Shown here: one piece after another, positions 37,681 through 46,661 of the stretch
How the letters are laid out: each line of letters starts with the position of its first letter
Position numbering within the stretch: position 1 is the first letter of the stretch
From: Sneathiella sp. HT1-7
GTDB lineage: Bacteria > Pseudomonadota > Alphaproteobacteria > Sneathiellales > Sneathiellaceae
Assembly (NCBI RefSeq): GCF_020731145.1
Contig: NZ_JAJFZN010000003.1
Span: 1 to 64,000 of the forward strand
Direction of reading: 5' to 3'
Length of the DNA stretch: 64,000 bases
Notes under the pieces: model-generated
Database searches by the model: none
Told to the model about the DNA's origin: nothing
The model's input: the letters and a program-made list of their open reading frames with translations, nothing else
Made by a program: the position numbers and the translations under genes

Positions 37681-39048
37681 ATGACTATTCGTAGGCTATT
37701 AATCGCCAATCGCGGCGAAATTGCAGTACGGATAATCCGTGCCGCGCAAGAATTGGGCATTCATACTATTCAGGTGTTCAGTGATGCCGATGCTAACTCT
37801 CTCGCAGTGAAGTTAGCAGATGAAGCTGTCAATATTGGTGGCGCACAGGCATCAAAATCTTATCTAAATGTTTCCGCAATTATAGAAGCCGCGAAAAGTA
37901 CCAAAGCCGATGCGGTGCATCCAGGCTATGGATTCTTTTCAGAGAATGCAGATTTCGCAGATGCTGTGGTCGCTGCGGGAATGATCTTTGTTGGGCCGAG
38001 CGGCGACACCATCCGATTGATGGGTGATAAGGTATCGGCGCGGCAAGTCGCCGAGAAGGCTGGCGTGCCGACTGTACCGGGTAGCGATGGCCGCATTGAA
38101 AACATTGAAGAAGCCAGAGCAGTTGCCGATAAAACGGGTTTTCCTGTGATGATCAAGGCTGCGGCGGGTGGCGGCGGCCGGGGAATTCGGATCGTCGCCG
38201 ATATGGCCGAATTTGAACATCAGGCGCCTCAGGCAAAGGCAGAAGCAGAAGCTGCGTTTGGTGACGGCGGCCTCTACATTGAAAAAGTTATAGAGTCTGC
38301 ACGGCATATTGAAGTGCAGGTACTCGGTGACGGTGAGAACGTCATTCATTGTTATGAGCGTGAATGCTCGCTTCAGCGTCGACGCCAGAAGGTGTGGGAA
38401 GAGGCACCGGCTGCGGTGCTGCCCGCAAATGTTCGGGATAAGCTTTGCCAGGCGGCTGTCGCACTGGCCGTTTCGGTAAACTACAAAGGCGCAGGCACGG
38501 TCGAATTTTTATACGATGATATGACGCAGGATTTTCATTTTATAGAAATGAATACCCGTATTCAGGTCGAGCATCCTGTATCTGAGTTAATTTGCGGTAT
38601 TGATTTGGTCCGGGAAATGATCCGTATCGCGGGCGGTGAGCCGTTACGCTATGCACAGCAAGACATTGTTCCCCGCGGTCATGCCATTGAAGTGCGTATT
38701 AATGCGGAAGATCCAGCGAAGGACTTTATGCCGTTTCCTGGCGTCGTCAGTGAACTTATCGCGCCCGGCGGTCCGGGTGTTCGCTTTGATACGATGCTGT
38801 ATGCAGGGTATGCCATTCCACCATTCTATGACTCGTTGCTGGGTAAGTTGATTGTTTGGGATGAGGATAGAAATGGAGCAATTATTCGCTTGCAGCGCGC
38901 TCTGAATGAACTCAAGACCGAGGGCGTGAAGACGACAAAATCATTATTTATTGCCTTGGCCGCGGACGAAGATGTTCGTAACGCGCGGTTTGACACCCGA
39001 TGGCTTGAGGGTTGGTTGGAGAAAAATAAGGCTAAGTTGGGCGAGTAG
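37681..39048 (+). CDS. Biotin carboxylase (AccC-like)
   Basis: The 455-aa ATP-grasp enzyme starts RRLLIANRGEIAVRIIRAAQELG. It also has the glycine loop KAAAGGGGRGIRI, ECSLQRRRQKVWEEAPA and EMNTRIQVEHPVSE. It carboxylates the biotin of the adjacent carrier using bicarbonate and ATP. A second acetyl-CoA carboxylase seems less likely than a pathway-specific carboxylase, because no AccA or AccD is near, and PxpB/C-like carboxyltransferase genes follow directly. Confidence 0.94.
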   Translation: MTIRRLLIANRGEIAVRIIRAAQELGIHTIQVFSDADANSLAVKLADEAVNIGGAQASKSYLNVSAIIEAAKSTKADAVHPGYGFFSENADFADAVVAAGMIFVGPSGDTIRLMGDKVSARQVAEKAGVPTVPGSDGRIENIEEARAVADKTGFPVMIKAAAGGGGRGIRIVADMAEFEHQAPQAKAEAEAAFGDGGLYIEKVIESARHIEVQVLGDGENVIHCYERECSLQRRRQKVWEEAPAAVLPANVRDKLCQAAVALAVSVNYKGAGTVEFLYDDMTQDFHFIEMNTRIQVEHPVSELICGIDLVREMIRIAGGEPLRYAQQDIVPRGHAIEVRINAEDPAKDFMPFPGVVSELIAPGGPGVRFDTMLYAGYAIPPFYDSLLGKLIVWDEDRNGAIIRLQRALNELKTEGVKTTKSLFIALAADEDVRNARFDTRWLEGWLEKNKAKLGE

Positions 39049-39073
39049 GTATAACTGGGAAGGTGGGTAATAT

Positions 39074-39949
39074 ATGAAAACGAGGTACACTTTCGGCGGC
39101 GATGAACACATCTTTGTTGAAGTAGACGAGGAAATGTCTCTCGAAGCCTTTTTTAAAAGCTTGTCGATGACGAATGGTGTTCGTGACAAGGGCATAAAGG
39201 GTGTTACAGAAATTTGTCCGGCAAATGCATCCTTCCAGATTAAGTTTGATCCTGATGTGATCAGTCCCAACGAGATGTTGGCGGAACTCAAGAAAATAGA
39301 AGCGACAGCGGAACACGCCGATCATACGATTGAAACCCGCATTGTCGAAGTGCCGGTCTTCTATAAAGATCCGTGGACGCATGAAACATTAATGCGCTTT
39401 CGCGAACGCCATCAGGACCCTAACGGGACAGATCTTGATTATGCAGCGAAAATTAACGGGTTTGATAATGCAGATGAATTTATCAAGGCCCATCATTCCG
39501 CGCCTTGGTTCGTTTCAATGGTCGGCTTCGTGGCAGGATTGCCATTCCTTTATCAGATGGTTGATCGCGCGCGCCAGCTTGAGGTGCCGAAGTATCTAAG
39601 GCCCCGTACCGATACGCCAAAGCAGACGGTAGGGTACGGTGGGTGTTTTTCTTGCATTTATTCGGTGCGAGGGGCCGGCGGGTATCAGATGTTCGGTGTG
39701 ACGCCTATGCCGATTTACGATCCCAAACAAGAAATCAGCTACCTTAAAGACTTCATGGTGTTCTTTAAGCCCGGAGACATCGTCAAGTTCGCGCCAATTG
39801 ATCATACAACGCATGATAAAATTGTCGCTGAAGTAGAGGCTGGTACTTATCAGCCGCGAGTGAAAACAGTCACATTTTCTCTCGATGATTTTAATAAAGA
39901 TATTGATGCCTACAACCAAAAGCTCGAGGAGGTCCTCTATGGCGATTAA
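39074..39949 (+). CDS. pxpB: 5-oxoprolinase subunit B-like / carboxyltransferase domain, extended
   Basis: The 291-aa KipI/PxpB family protein (allophanate hydrolase subunit 1 type) has GFVAGLPFLYQM and the C-terminal IDHTTHDKIV region. It is longer than common PxpB (about 220-240 aa), with an insert rich in aromatic residues and an extended tail. A good GGAAGGTGGG site precedes it, and the last 11 bp overlap pxpC. Together with PxpC it matches the carboxyltransferase half of urea carboxylase. Confidence 0.88.
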   Translation: MKTRYTFGGDEHIFVEVDEEMSLEAFFKSLSMTNGVRDKGIKGVTEICPANASFQIKFDPDVISPNEMLAELKKIEATAEHADHTIETRIVEVPVFYKDPWTHETLMRFRERHQDPNGTDLDYAAKINGFDNADEFIKAHHSAPWFVSMVGFVAGLPFLYQMVDRARQLEVPKYLRPRTDTPKQTVGYGGCFSCIYSVRGAGGYQMFGVTPMPIYDPKQEISYLKDFMVFFKPGDIVKFAPIDHTTHDKIVAEVEAGTYQPRVKTVTFSLDDFNKDIDAYNQKLEEVLYGD

Positions 39950-40913
39950 AGTCATTTCTCCAGGTCTTGCGACCACAGTTCAGGATCTCGGACGCCCCGG
40001 TTATTATCATTTGGGTATCCCGATTTCAGGTGCCATGGATCGCTTTGCCCTCCGGGTTGCCAATATGCTCGTTGGTAATGAGGAAGGTGCGGCTGCTCTT
40101 GAAGCGGTTTTCATGGGGCCAGAGCTGGAATTCACGGCAGACGCTACCGTTGCTGTTACAGGTGGCGATTTGCCACCAAAGGTCGATGGTGAAGCGCGGG
40201 AATCCTGGTCGTCTTTTGAAATAAAGGCGGGTCAGGTCTTGTCATTTGATTATCTAAAGTCTGGAGCACGGGCATATATCGCTATTTCTGGCGGTATCGA
40301 TGTTCCCGTTGTGTTAGGTAGCAGGTCAACATATGCCCTTGGTGCCCTTGGCGGTTTTGAAGGCCGCCCGCTCGGTAAAGATGATGAACTGAAGTTATTG
40401 TCTGAAACCCTCGGGGCGGGGAGTGGCAGGACCGTTGTTCCAGAGCTTCGTCGTCTGCCAGGAAATCCTGCCGAGTTGAGGGCTTTGCCGGGGCTCTACT
40501 GGCATTGGATCACCGAGGAATCGGGAACTAACTTCTTCTCCGATACATGGAAAGTGGCGCCAGAAGCGGACCGTATCGGGTATCGTTTCAAAGGGGGTCA
40601 GCACATTCAGTTCAATGAACGTGAGCGCCCATTCGGCGCGGGTTCCGATCCGTCTAATATTGTTGATGGTTGTTATCCTTATGGATCCATTCAGGTGCCC
40701 GGCGGTACAGAACCAATCGTTCTGCATCGTGATGCGGTGTCAGGCGGCGGGTATTTCATGGTTGGCACCGTGATTTCCGCAGATATGGATCTAATTGGCC
40801 AACTGCAGCCGCACTCTGAAACCCGCTTCGTCAAAGTGGATATGGAAGAGGCGCTCGCGGCACGCCACGATCGGCAGGCAATGCTCGATAAAGTAAGGGC
40901 ATCATTAGCATAG
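39939..40913 (+). CDS. pxpC: 5-oxoprolinase subunit C-like / biotin-dependent carboxyltransferase
   Basis: The 324-aa KipA/PxpC family protein has ISPGLATTVQDLGRPGYYHLGIPISGAMD and the later RIGYRF, VPGGTEPIVLHRDAVSGGGYFMVGTV blocks. Start ATG 39939 follows GAGGAGG. It forms a heterocomplex with PxpB. In this operon it is likely to use carboxybiotin made by the two preceding genes. The chemistry, N-carboxylation of a lactam or urea-like nitrogen, is an inference. Confidence 0.9.
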   Translation: MAIKVISPGLATTVQDLGRPGYYHLGIPISGAMDRFALRVANMLVGNEEGAAALEAVFMGPELEFTADATVAVTGGDLPPKVDGEARESWSSFEIKAGQVLSFDYLKSGARAYIAISGGIDVPVVLGSRSTYALGALGGFEGRPLGKDDELKLLSETLGAGSGRTVVPELRRLPGNPAELRALPGLYWHWITEESGTNFFSDTWKVAPEADRIGYRFKGGQHIQFNERERPFGAGSDPSNIVDGCYPYGSIQVPGGTEPIVLHRDAVSGGGYFMVGTVISADMDLIGQLQPHSETRFVKVDMEEALAARHDRQAMLDKVRASLA

Positions 40914-40969
40914 TAGAATAAGAATTAGGGCCGTTGCGGCAATGTATAACATTTCTAAAAGAAGAGGTT

Positions 40970-42748
40970 ATGATGGCAAAGAAGTCAGCAAATAAGCGCA
41001 AGGTTGATCCGATCACTTTATCTGTTGTTCGGGGTGTACTTGAGACCACGCAACGTGAAATGACGTTATCACTTGAGAAAACCGCTCGTTCCAGCGTGTT
41101 TAACTTGGCGCATGACTACTCAACGGCCCTATTTAATGGTGAACCCGAGATGATCTTGCAGGGGCAAGACATTCCCATCCATCTAGGGTCGCTGATCCCG
41201 GCGATGAAAGTTGTTGCCGCTTATTTTGGCGACGATATCCACGAAGGCGATCTTATCTTGCATAATGATCCAGCCTATGGCGGCAGTCATGCGATCGACG
41301 TCTGTTTTTACAAGCCAGTATTTTTTGAAGGCAAGCTCCGATACTGGACCGTTTGCAAGGGGCATCTGACGGACATTGGCGGGCCAGTGCCTGCGGGCTA
41401 TAACCCGAATGCTAAGGAAATCTATGAAGAATGCTTGCGGATTCCACCAGTAAAAATCTGGGACAAAGGAAAGCCACGCAAAGATGTATTGAATATGATC
41501 TTGACCAACATGCGGGCGCGCCGCGATCAGGAAGGCGATTTCAATGCATTGATCGGCGCCTGTCAGGTAGGTGAGCGGAACCTTCTAGGTTTGATCGATA
41601 AATACGGCATGGATGTCGTTGACGACTGTATCGATGAACTTCTGTCGATGGCAGAACAACATATGCGATCGTTAATTAAGACGGTCCCGGATGGCAAGTA
41701 TACCGGGACGGCGGTCCTTGAAGATGCTGGCCACGGATTAGGTGACTTTGATATTACGGCGACCGTAACGATCAAGAAAGATACTTGCCATATTGAAATC
41801 GCAAGTCCGCCGCAGATCCCGTATTTCATCAATTCCTATGAGGGTAACTCCTACTCAGGCGTTTATCTCGGTCTGATGATGTATGCGCAACTTCCACCCC
41901 CTTATAACGAAGGGCTGTATCGTTGCATCAGCGTCAATATGGGCCCAAAAGGCACCCTTTGTAATGCGAAGGAACCGGCCCCTCATATGAACTGCACGAC
42001 CACGCCAATGGAAACATTGACTGACGCGGTTCGCTTGGCATTTGAACAGGCGATGCCGTCGAAAGTGTCGGCCTCCTGGGGGCATTCAAACGGTTTGAAT
42101 ATTACCGGGTGGGATAAACGACATGACGAAGAATACGTCACCATGGTGTTGGCGAGCATGATTTCGGGTGCCGGCGCGACACCGCAGCAGGACGGTTGGC
42201 ACGCGTGTGGTCCAGAGTGCTGTTTCGGGGCGTTGACATCAGGGGATGTCGAGCTTTTGGAATACTCCTACCCAATCATAATTCATAAATATTCGTTGAT
42301 GGAAGACTCCGGTGGTGCAGGGAAGTACCGCGGTGGCTCTGGGACTGCTTGGGAAGTTGAGCCGTTAGATAGCGAAATGACTTTTATAACTTTTGGTGAG
42401 GGGCGGCATATTCCTGCTATGGGTGCTGCCGGTGCGAAATCGACGCTTATTGATAGCAAAGTTGGTCGCGTCGAAGTGAAGCGTAAGGGCAAGGTAAAGA
42501 TAATACGTGAAAATGTTATCGAAGACATTCAGCCCGGTGACACAGTTACCAACAAGAATCCCGGGGGCGGAGGCTATGGTAATCCGTTCGAGCGTGAGGT
42601 TCCAAAAGTCGTTGATGACGTTAAGAATGGTTTGGTGTCGATTAAGGGCGCGGCAAGTGACTACGGTGTCGTGATCAAGAGCACGAAAACTTTGGAAGTG
42701 GACGCAGATGCCACTAAGAAGTTACGCGCTAAATCCATCGCGGCCTAG
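40970..42748 (+). CDS. Hydantoinase B/oxoprolinase family protein (copy 1)
   Basis: The roughly 592-aa HyuB-type subunit has VDPITLSVVRGVLETTQREM at the N-terminus, then ILHNDPAYGGSHAIDV and the C-terminal GGSGTAWE and NKNPGGGGYGNPFER turns. With HyuA it forms ATP-dependent amidases such as N-methylhydantoinase, 5-oxoprolinase and caprolactamase-type enzymes that open cyclic amides. Start ATG 40970 follows GAAGAGG; 40973 is also possible. It is followed after 32 bp by its HyuA partner. Confidence 0.93.
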   Translation: MMAKKSANKRKVDPITLSVVRGVLETTQREMTLSLEKTARSSVFNLAHDYSTALFNGEPEMILQGQDIPIHLGSLIPAMKVVAAYFGDDIHEGDLILHNDPAYGGSHAIDVCFYKPVFFEGKLRYWTVCKGHLTDIGGPVPAGYNPNAKEIYEECLRIPPVKIWDKGKPRKDVLNMILTNMRARRDQEGDFNALIGACQVGERNLLGLIDKYGMDVVDDCIDELLSMAEQHMRSLIKTVPDGKYTGTAVLEDAGHGLGDFDITATVTIKKDTCHIEIASPPQIPYFINSYEGNSYSGVYLGLMMYAQLPPPYNEGLYRCISVNMGPKGTLCNAKEPAPHMNCTTTPMETLTDAVRLAFEQAMPSKVSASWGHSNGLNITGWDKRHDEEYVTMVLASMISGAGATPQQDGWHACGPECCFGALTSGDVELLEYSYPIIIHKYSLMEDSGGAGKYRGGSGTAWEVEPLDSEMTFITFGEGRHIPAMGAAGAKSTLIDSKVGRVEVKRKGKVKIIRENVIEDIQPGDTVTNKNPGGGGYGNPFEREVPKVVDDVKNGLVSIKGAASDYGVVIKSTKTLEVDADATKKLRAKSIAA

Positions 42749-42780
42749 TTATTTAGATAGACTAAAGAGAAGAAAATATC

Positions 42781-44865
42781 ATGCGTATGAAATATCGCTT
42801 GGGCGTTGATGCCGGCGGCACCTTTACAGATTTCGTTTTGGCAGAACAAAACGGTCAGATCAAACTGTACAAAACACCGTCCACGCCGTCCGATCCGAGG
42901 AAAGCAATCCAAACAGGCCTTGAACTTATTTCTGAAGATATCGGTGAAAGTATCGAAGAAATAATATCAAATTGTGATTTGTGCATTAATGGTACGACTG
43001 TCGGGCTAAATGCGCTCATTCAGCATAAAGGCGCGAAGACCGGTTTGATTTGTACTGCGGGCCATGAGGATTCGATTGAGATTCGATTAGGCCATAAAGA
43101 AGATGGATATCGCTACGACCCTGAATATCCTCCGGCAACGATGTTGGTGCCGCGCTATCTTCGTAAGGGTGTTCGGGAGCGGGTTGTCTCTGATGGTTCA
43201 GTTAAAACACCATTGAATGAGGCTGATATAAGAGCCGCATGCCGTTTGTTTAAGAAAGAGGGTGTCGAAAGTGTCGCCATTTCTTTTGTATGGTCTGTGT
43301 TGCATCCGGAACATGAACTCCGTGCGGCCGAGATTGCGCGCGAAATGCTGCCCGGGGTTATCATTACAGTTGGCAGTGATTTGTATCCGCAAGTCCGGGA
43401 ATATACGCGTACTTCAACGGCGATAACGAACGCTTATTTAGCTCCGATTTTGCGTAAATATGTGGAATCTGTGGATAAATATTTCTCCGATCTCGGGGCC
43501 AAATATCCAGTCCGTTATTTCCAGTCTAACGGCGGTCTTGCTATTGGCGAAGTAATGGGTGATCGCTCCGTTTACGCGATTAATTCTGGACCGGCCTCTG
43601 CGCCCCAAGCTGGGTTGTATGTGGCAGAACCTTTCAACAGCAAAAATGTCATAACCGTTGATATGGGCGGTACGTCATTCGACATTACGCTAACCAAAGA
43701 TGGGGTTACAAACCTCAACAAAGATATCGACTTTTTACGCTATAGAATTGGTGTGCCGATGATCCAGGTGGAAACGCTTGGCGCCGGCGGCGGATCGATT
43801 GGTCACATTGATGATATGGGCCTCATGCAAATGGGGCCGCAGAGTTCGGGCGCAGACCCTGGGCCTGCGTGTTATAGTAAGGGCGGTGAGTTGCCCACGG
43901 TATCTGATGCAAATCTCGTGCTTGGATATTTGAGTCCGGAAGGATTGATTGGCGGGCGCCTGCCGCTTGATATGGATAAGGCTTATAACGCGATTAAGAC
44001 CCATTTGGCGGACCCACTCGGTATTTCGGTGGAGCATGCGGCCTTTGGGATGTTTACTATCGTGAATAACAATATGGTGAACGGTATTCGCCGCGTCTCT
44101 GTTGAACGTGGTTATGATCCGCGTGATTTTGTTTTTGTGGGGGCAGGTGGTGCGACCGCCGCACATATCACAGCGCTTGCCTCTGAAATGGGTGTCAAAA
44201 CTGTCATTCTGAATAAGCTGGCCTCTGGCCTTTGCGCATTTGGTCAGATTATTTCGGATGTTAAGTATAACTATATGGCGACTTGTCCTGTTCGGCTCGA
44301 AGGTAGCGCGCCGAATAAGCGTATTAACAAGGTATTCAAGGAACTTGAGGCGAAAGGAACGAAGCATCTCATCGCGGATGGTTTCAAGAAGTCACAGATT
44401 GATGTCAAACGCAGTATTGAAATGCGATATGTTGGTCAGGTGCACGAGTGTACAGTTGAAATCGGCAATTTTGAAATTGATGATAAGTCTATCGAGGATG
44501 TGAAAATGGCGTTCCATAAGCGCCATGAGGAACTTTACACCTACTCAGAACCGCATAATTTTGTCGAAATAGTGAATGTTGAATGCACGCTTTATGGCCG
44601 GATAGAAAAGCCAAACCCGCTTAAACTCGGCAAGGGTCTCAAGTTGGAAAAAGCCCTTAAAGGCCATCGTAAAGCGATCTTTTCTGCGAAAGGCAAGGGG
44701 ACCAAAACACCTATTTATGATGGTGATAAGCTTGGTGCCGGCGCTCAGATTGAGGGGCCTGCTATCATTGAAGAAACAACGACTTCAATTGTTGTTCAGC
44801 CAGGTTGGTCAGCGAAACTTGATAAGTCTGGTTCTTACGTGCTGAAGCACAAACAAAAGAAGTAA
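42781..44865 (+). CDS. Hydantoinase A/oxoprolinase family protein (copy 1)
   Basis: The 694-aa ATPase subunit with ASKHA fold has phosphate-1 motif LGVDAGGTFTDFVLA at the N-terminus, NGTTVGLNALIQHKGAKTGL, and a second phosphate loop VDMGGTSFDITL. GAGGGSIGHID and GADPGPACY are also present. It phosphorylates or activates the amide during ring opening. It pairs with the upstream HyuB. A low-complexity Lys-rich segment near 625-665 is unusual but in frame. Confidence 0.93.
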   Translation: MRMKYRLGVDAGGTFTDFVLAEQNGQIKLYKTPSTPSDPRKAIQTGLELISEDIGESIEEIISNCDLCINGTTVGLNALIQHKGAKTGLICTAGHEDSIEIRLGHKEDGYRYDPEYPPATMLVPRYLRKGVRERVVSDGSVKTPLNEADIRAACRLFKKEGVESVAISFVWSVLHPEHELRAAEIAREMLPGVIITVGSDLYPQVREYTRTSTAITNAYLAPILRKYVESVDKYFSDLGAKYPVRYFQSNGGLAIGEVMGDRSVYAINSGPASAPQAGLYVAEPFNSKNVITVDMGGTSFDITLTKDGVTNLNKDIDFLRYRIGVPMIQVETLGAGGGSIGHIDDMGLMQMGPQSSGADPGPACYSKGGELPTVSDANLVLGYLSPEGLIGGRLPLDMDKAYNAIKTHLADPLGISVEHAAFGMFTIVNNNMVNGIRRVSVERGYDPRDFVFVGAGGATAAHITALASEMGVKTVILNKLASGLCAFGQIISDVKYNYMATCPVRLEGSAPNKRINKVFKELEAKGTKHLIADGFKKSQIDVKRSIEMRYVGQVHECTVEIGNFEIDDKSIEDVKMAFHKRHEELYTYSEPHNFVEIVNVECTLYGRIEKPNPLKLGKGLKLEKALKGHRKAIFSAKGKGTKTPIYDGDKLGAGAQIEGPAIIEETTTSIVVQPGWSAKLDKSGSYVLKHKQKK

Positions 44866-44961
44866 TCGACACGAACTTTAATATAACTCGATGTCCTTGT
44901 TTAGTGATCGAAATGAAGTAAGCGATCAGTCCACGGGATATTTGATCACGGAGATACACTT

Positions 44962-46335
44962 ATGAACTATGCACCAAATTCTCTTGCCGGTCGCGATCTG
45001 GCTTATTCGTTACATCCATACACCAACTTGGCCGTTCATCAGGAAAAAGGACCTCTTGTTATAACGAGAGGCGAAGGCATTTACATTTATGATGACCAAG
45101 ATAATAAATATATCGAAGGTCTTGCGGGGCTTTGGTGTACGGGCCTTGGCTTTAGTGAAAAACGGCTCGTTGATGCGATTAAGGGTCAACTGGACGTCCT
45201 GCCATTTTCGCATTCGTTTTCGCACCGGGCGACAGTGCCGGTTATCGACCTATCTGAAAAGTTGATTGAATTGGCCCCGGGTGACCTGAGTAAGGTTTAT
45301 CTGGTCAATTCTGGCTCTGAAGCTGTCGATACGGCCATCAAGATGGTATGGTATTATCATAATGCCATCGGCAAACCGGAGAAGAAAAAGATCATTTCTC
45401 GCAAACGCGCATACCATGGCGTAACGGTGGCGGCTGGCTCGTTGACGGCTCTGCCGTATGTGCAGGATGGATGGGATCTGCCCGCAATCCAAGGCATCCG
45501 CCATACTGACACACCATGCTATTATCGGTATGGAGAAGATGGCGAGTCAGAAGAGGACTTTGCCACACGGCTGGCAGAAAATCTCGATCAGCAAATACAG
45601 GATGAAGGTCCGGAAACGGTTGCTGCTTTCATCGCGGAACCGGTCATGGGCGCGGGTGGTGTTATGACGCCGCCCAAAACCTATTTCGAAAAAATACAGA
45701 AGGTTCTGAAAAAGCATGACGTGCTGATGATTGCAGATGAAGTGATCTGCGGTTTTGGTCGAACTGGAGAAATGTGGGGATCAGATACCTATGGAATCAA
45801 GCCTGATATCCTGACATGCGCCAAGCAGCTTTCCTCGTCTTACTTGCCAATTGGTGCCGTTTTGATTACGGACGCGATATATAGCGCATTCGTCGAACAC
45901 AGTACCAAATTGGGGACTTTTGGAACGGGAAACACCTATGGTGGACACCCTGTTGCAGCGGCTGTGGCGCTGGAAACACTAAAGATATATGAGGATGACG
46001 ATATCATAGGCCATGTTCAACGTGTCGCACCACATTTTCAAAAGAGACTTAAGGCCTTGGGCGAACACCCGCTGGTTGGTGAGGCGCGCGGTGTCGGACT
46101 GATTGGTGGCCTGGAACTGGTGGCTGATAAAGCCACCAAAGAGCAATATCCCGCCAGCGCAAAAGCGGCGCCCTTAGCTGTTGAAAAAATCTTGGGACAC
46201 AATCTTATACTTCGGCCGATGCCTGGTGACGGCGTTGGTATTTGCCCTCCGCTTATAATTACAGAGAAAGAAATCGACGAGATGTTCGATCGAATTACGC
46301 GAGGACTGGATGAGGCGAAAGAAATTCTGGGATAA
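44962..46335 (+). CDS. Class III aminotransferase (omega-amino acid type)
   Basis: The 457-aa PLP enzyme has IADEVICGFGRTGEMWG (D259) and Schiff-base lysine K288 in CAKQLSSSYLPIGAV. NSGSEAVDTAIKM binds the cofactor phosphate. Class III members move a terminal amino group to pyruvate or 2-oxoglutarate. At the end of a lactam-opening operon it would deaminate the omega-amino acid formed. A possible weak terminator follows: AGTAA/TTACT at 46337-46349, with a run of eight T at 46361-46368 slightly too far away. Confidence 0.92.
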   Translation: MNYAPNSLAGRDLAYSLHPYTNLAVHQEKGPLVITRGEGIYIYDDQDNKYIEGLAGLWCTGLGFSEKRLVDAIKGQLDVLPFSHSFSHRATVPVIDLSEKLIELAPGDLSKVYLVNSGSEAVDTAIKMVWYYHNAIGKPEKKKIISRKRAYHGVTVAAGSLTALPYVQDGWDLPAIQGIRHTDTPCYYRYGEDGESEEDFATRLAENLDQQIQDEGPETVAAFIAEPVMGAGGVMTPPKTYFEKIQKVLKKHDVLMIADEVICGFGRTGEMWGSDTYGIKPDILTCAKQLSSSYLPIGAVLITDAIYSAFVEHSTKLGTFGTGNTYGGHPVAAAVALETLKIYEDDDIIGHVQRVAPHFQKRLKALGEHPLVGEARGVGLIGGLELVADKATKEQYPASAKAAPLAVEKILGHNLILRPMPGDGVGICPPLIITEKEIDEMFDRITRGLDEAKEILG

Positions 46336-46661
46336 CAGTAATATTTACTATCTAAAGGTGTTTTTTTTGGTGAAAAAGCATTGTTTAATATTGAAAAAAG
46401 TGATGTCAGTGTTTTGATTTTCAGATTTTACAATGATAGCAGAAGCGCTAAGATGATCTTTAGTTTCAACGAGGGAGCTTCGCTAACTTCCTCGTAAGAT
46501 ACCTGCGGCACTTAAAGTAAATGCGTAGGAGCGAAGGTGACAGTTAAATAACGTCGGCAAGTAAATCATCTGATTAAGTCTGAATGAAATCGTCATAATT
46601 CTATAAGTTAGATTTCATTTTCCGACGTTCACAACAAGGCTAATACATGGAGGCGAAAATA
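46336..46661 (+). promoter_or_regulatory. 326-bp intergenic region with folded leader (46550-46629)
   Basis: Three nested inverted repeats suggest a three-way-junction RNA or clustered operators. The outer stem is AACGTCGG 46550-46557 with CCGACGTT 46622-46629. A small hairpin is AATCA 46564-46568 / TGATT 46571-46575. The long arm is AATGAAATC 46583-46591 / GATTTCATT 46611-46619. The outer stem ends 32 bp before the ATG of the binding-protein gene. ATTTTACAAT lies at 46425-46434. It matches no riboswitch class I know. Confidence 0.5.

Noticed and set aside
37392-39048. Housekeeping acetyl-CoA carboxylase AccBC
   Set aside because: The carrier is too short and the genes are embedded between pxpA and pxpB without accA or accD; a pathway-specific carboxylase fits better.
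43735-44367. Minus-strand 210-aa frame
   Set aside because: Antisense to hydantoinase A, with no domain or ribosome site.
46337-46368. Intrinsic terminator after the aminotransferase
   Set aside because: The 5-bp stem is weak and the T-run starts 12 nt after it; kept only as a remark.
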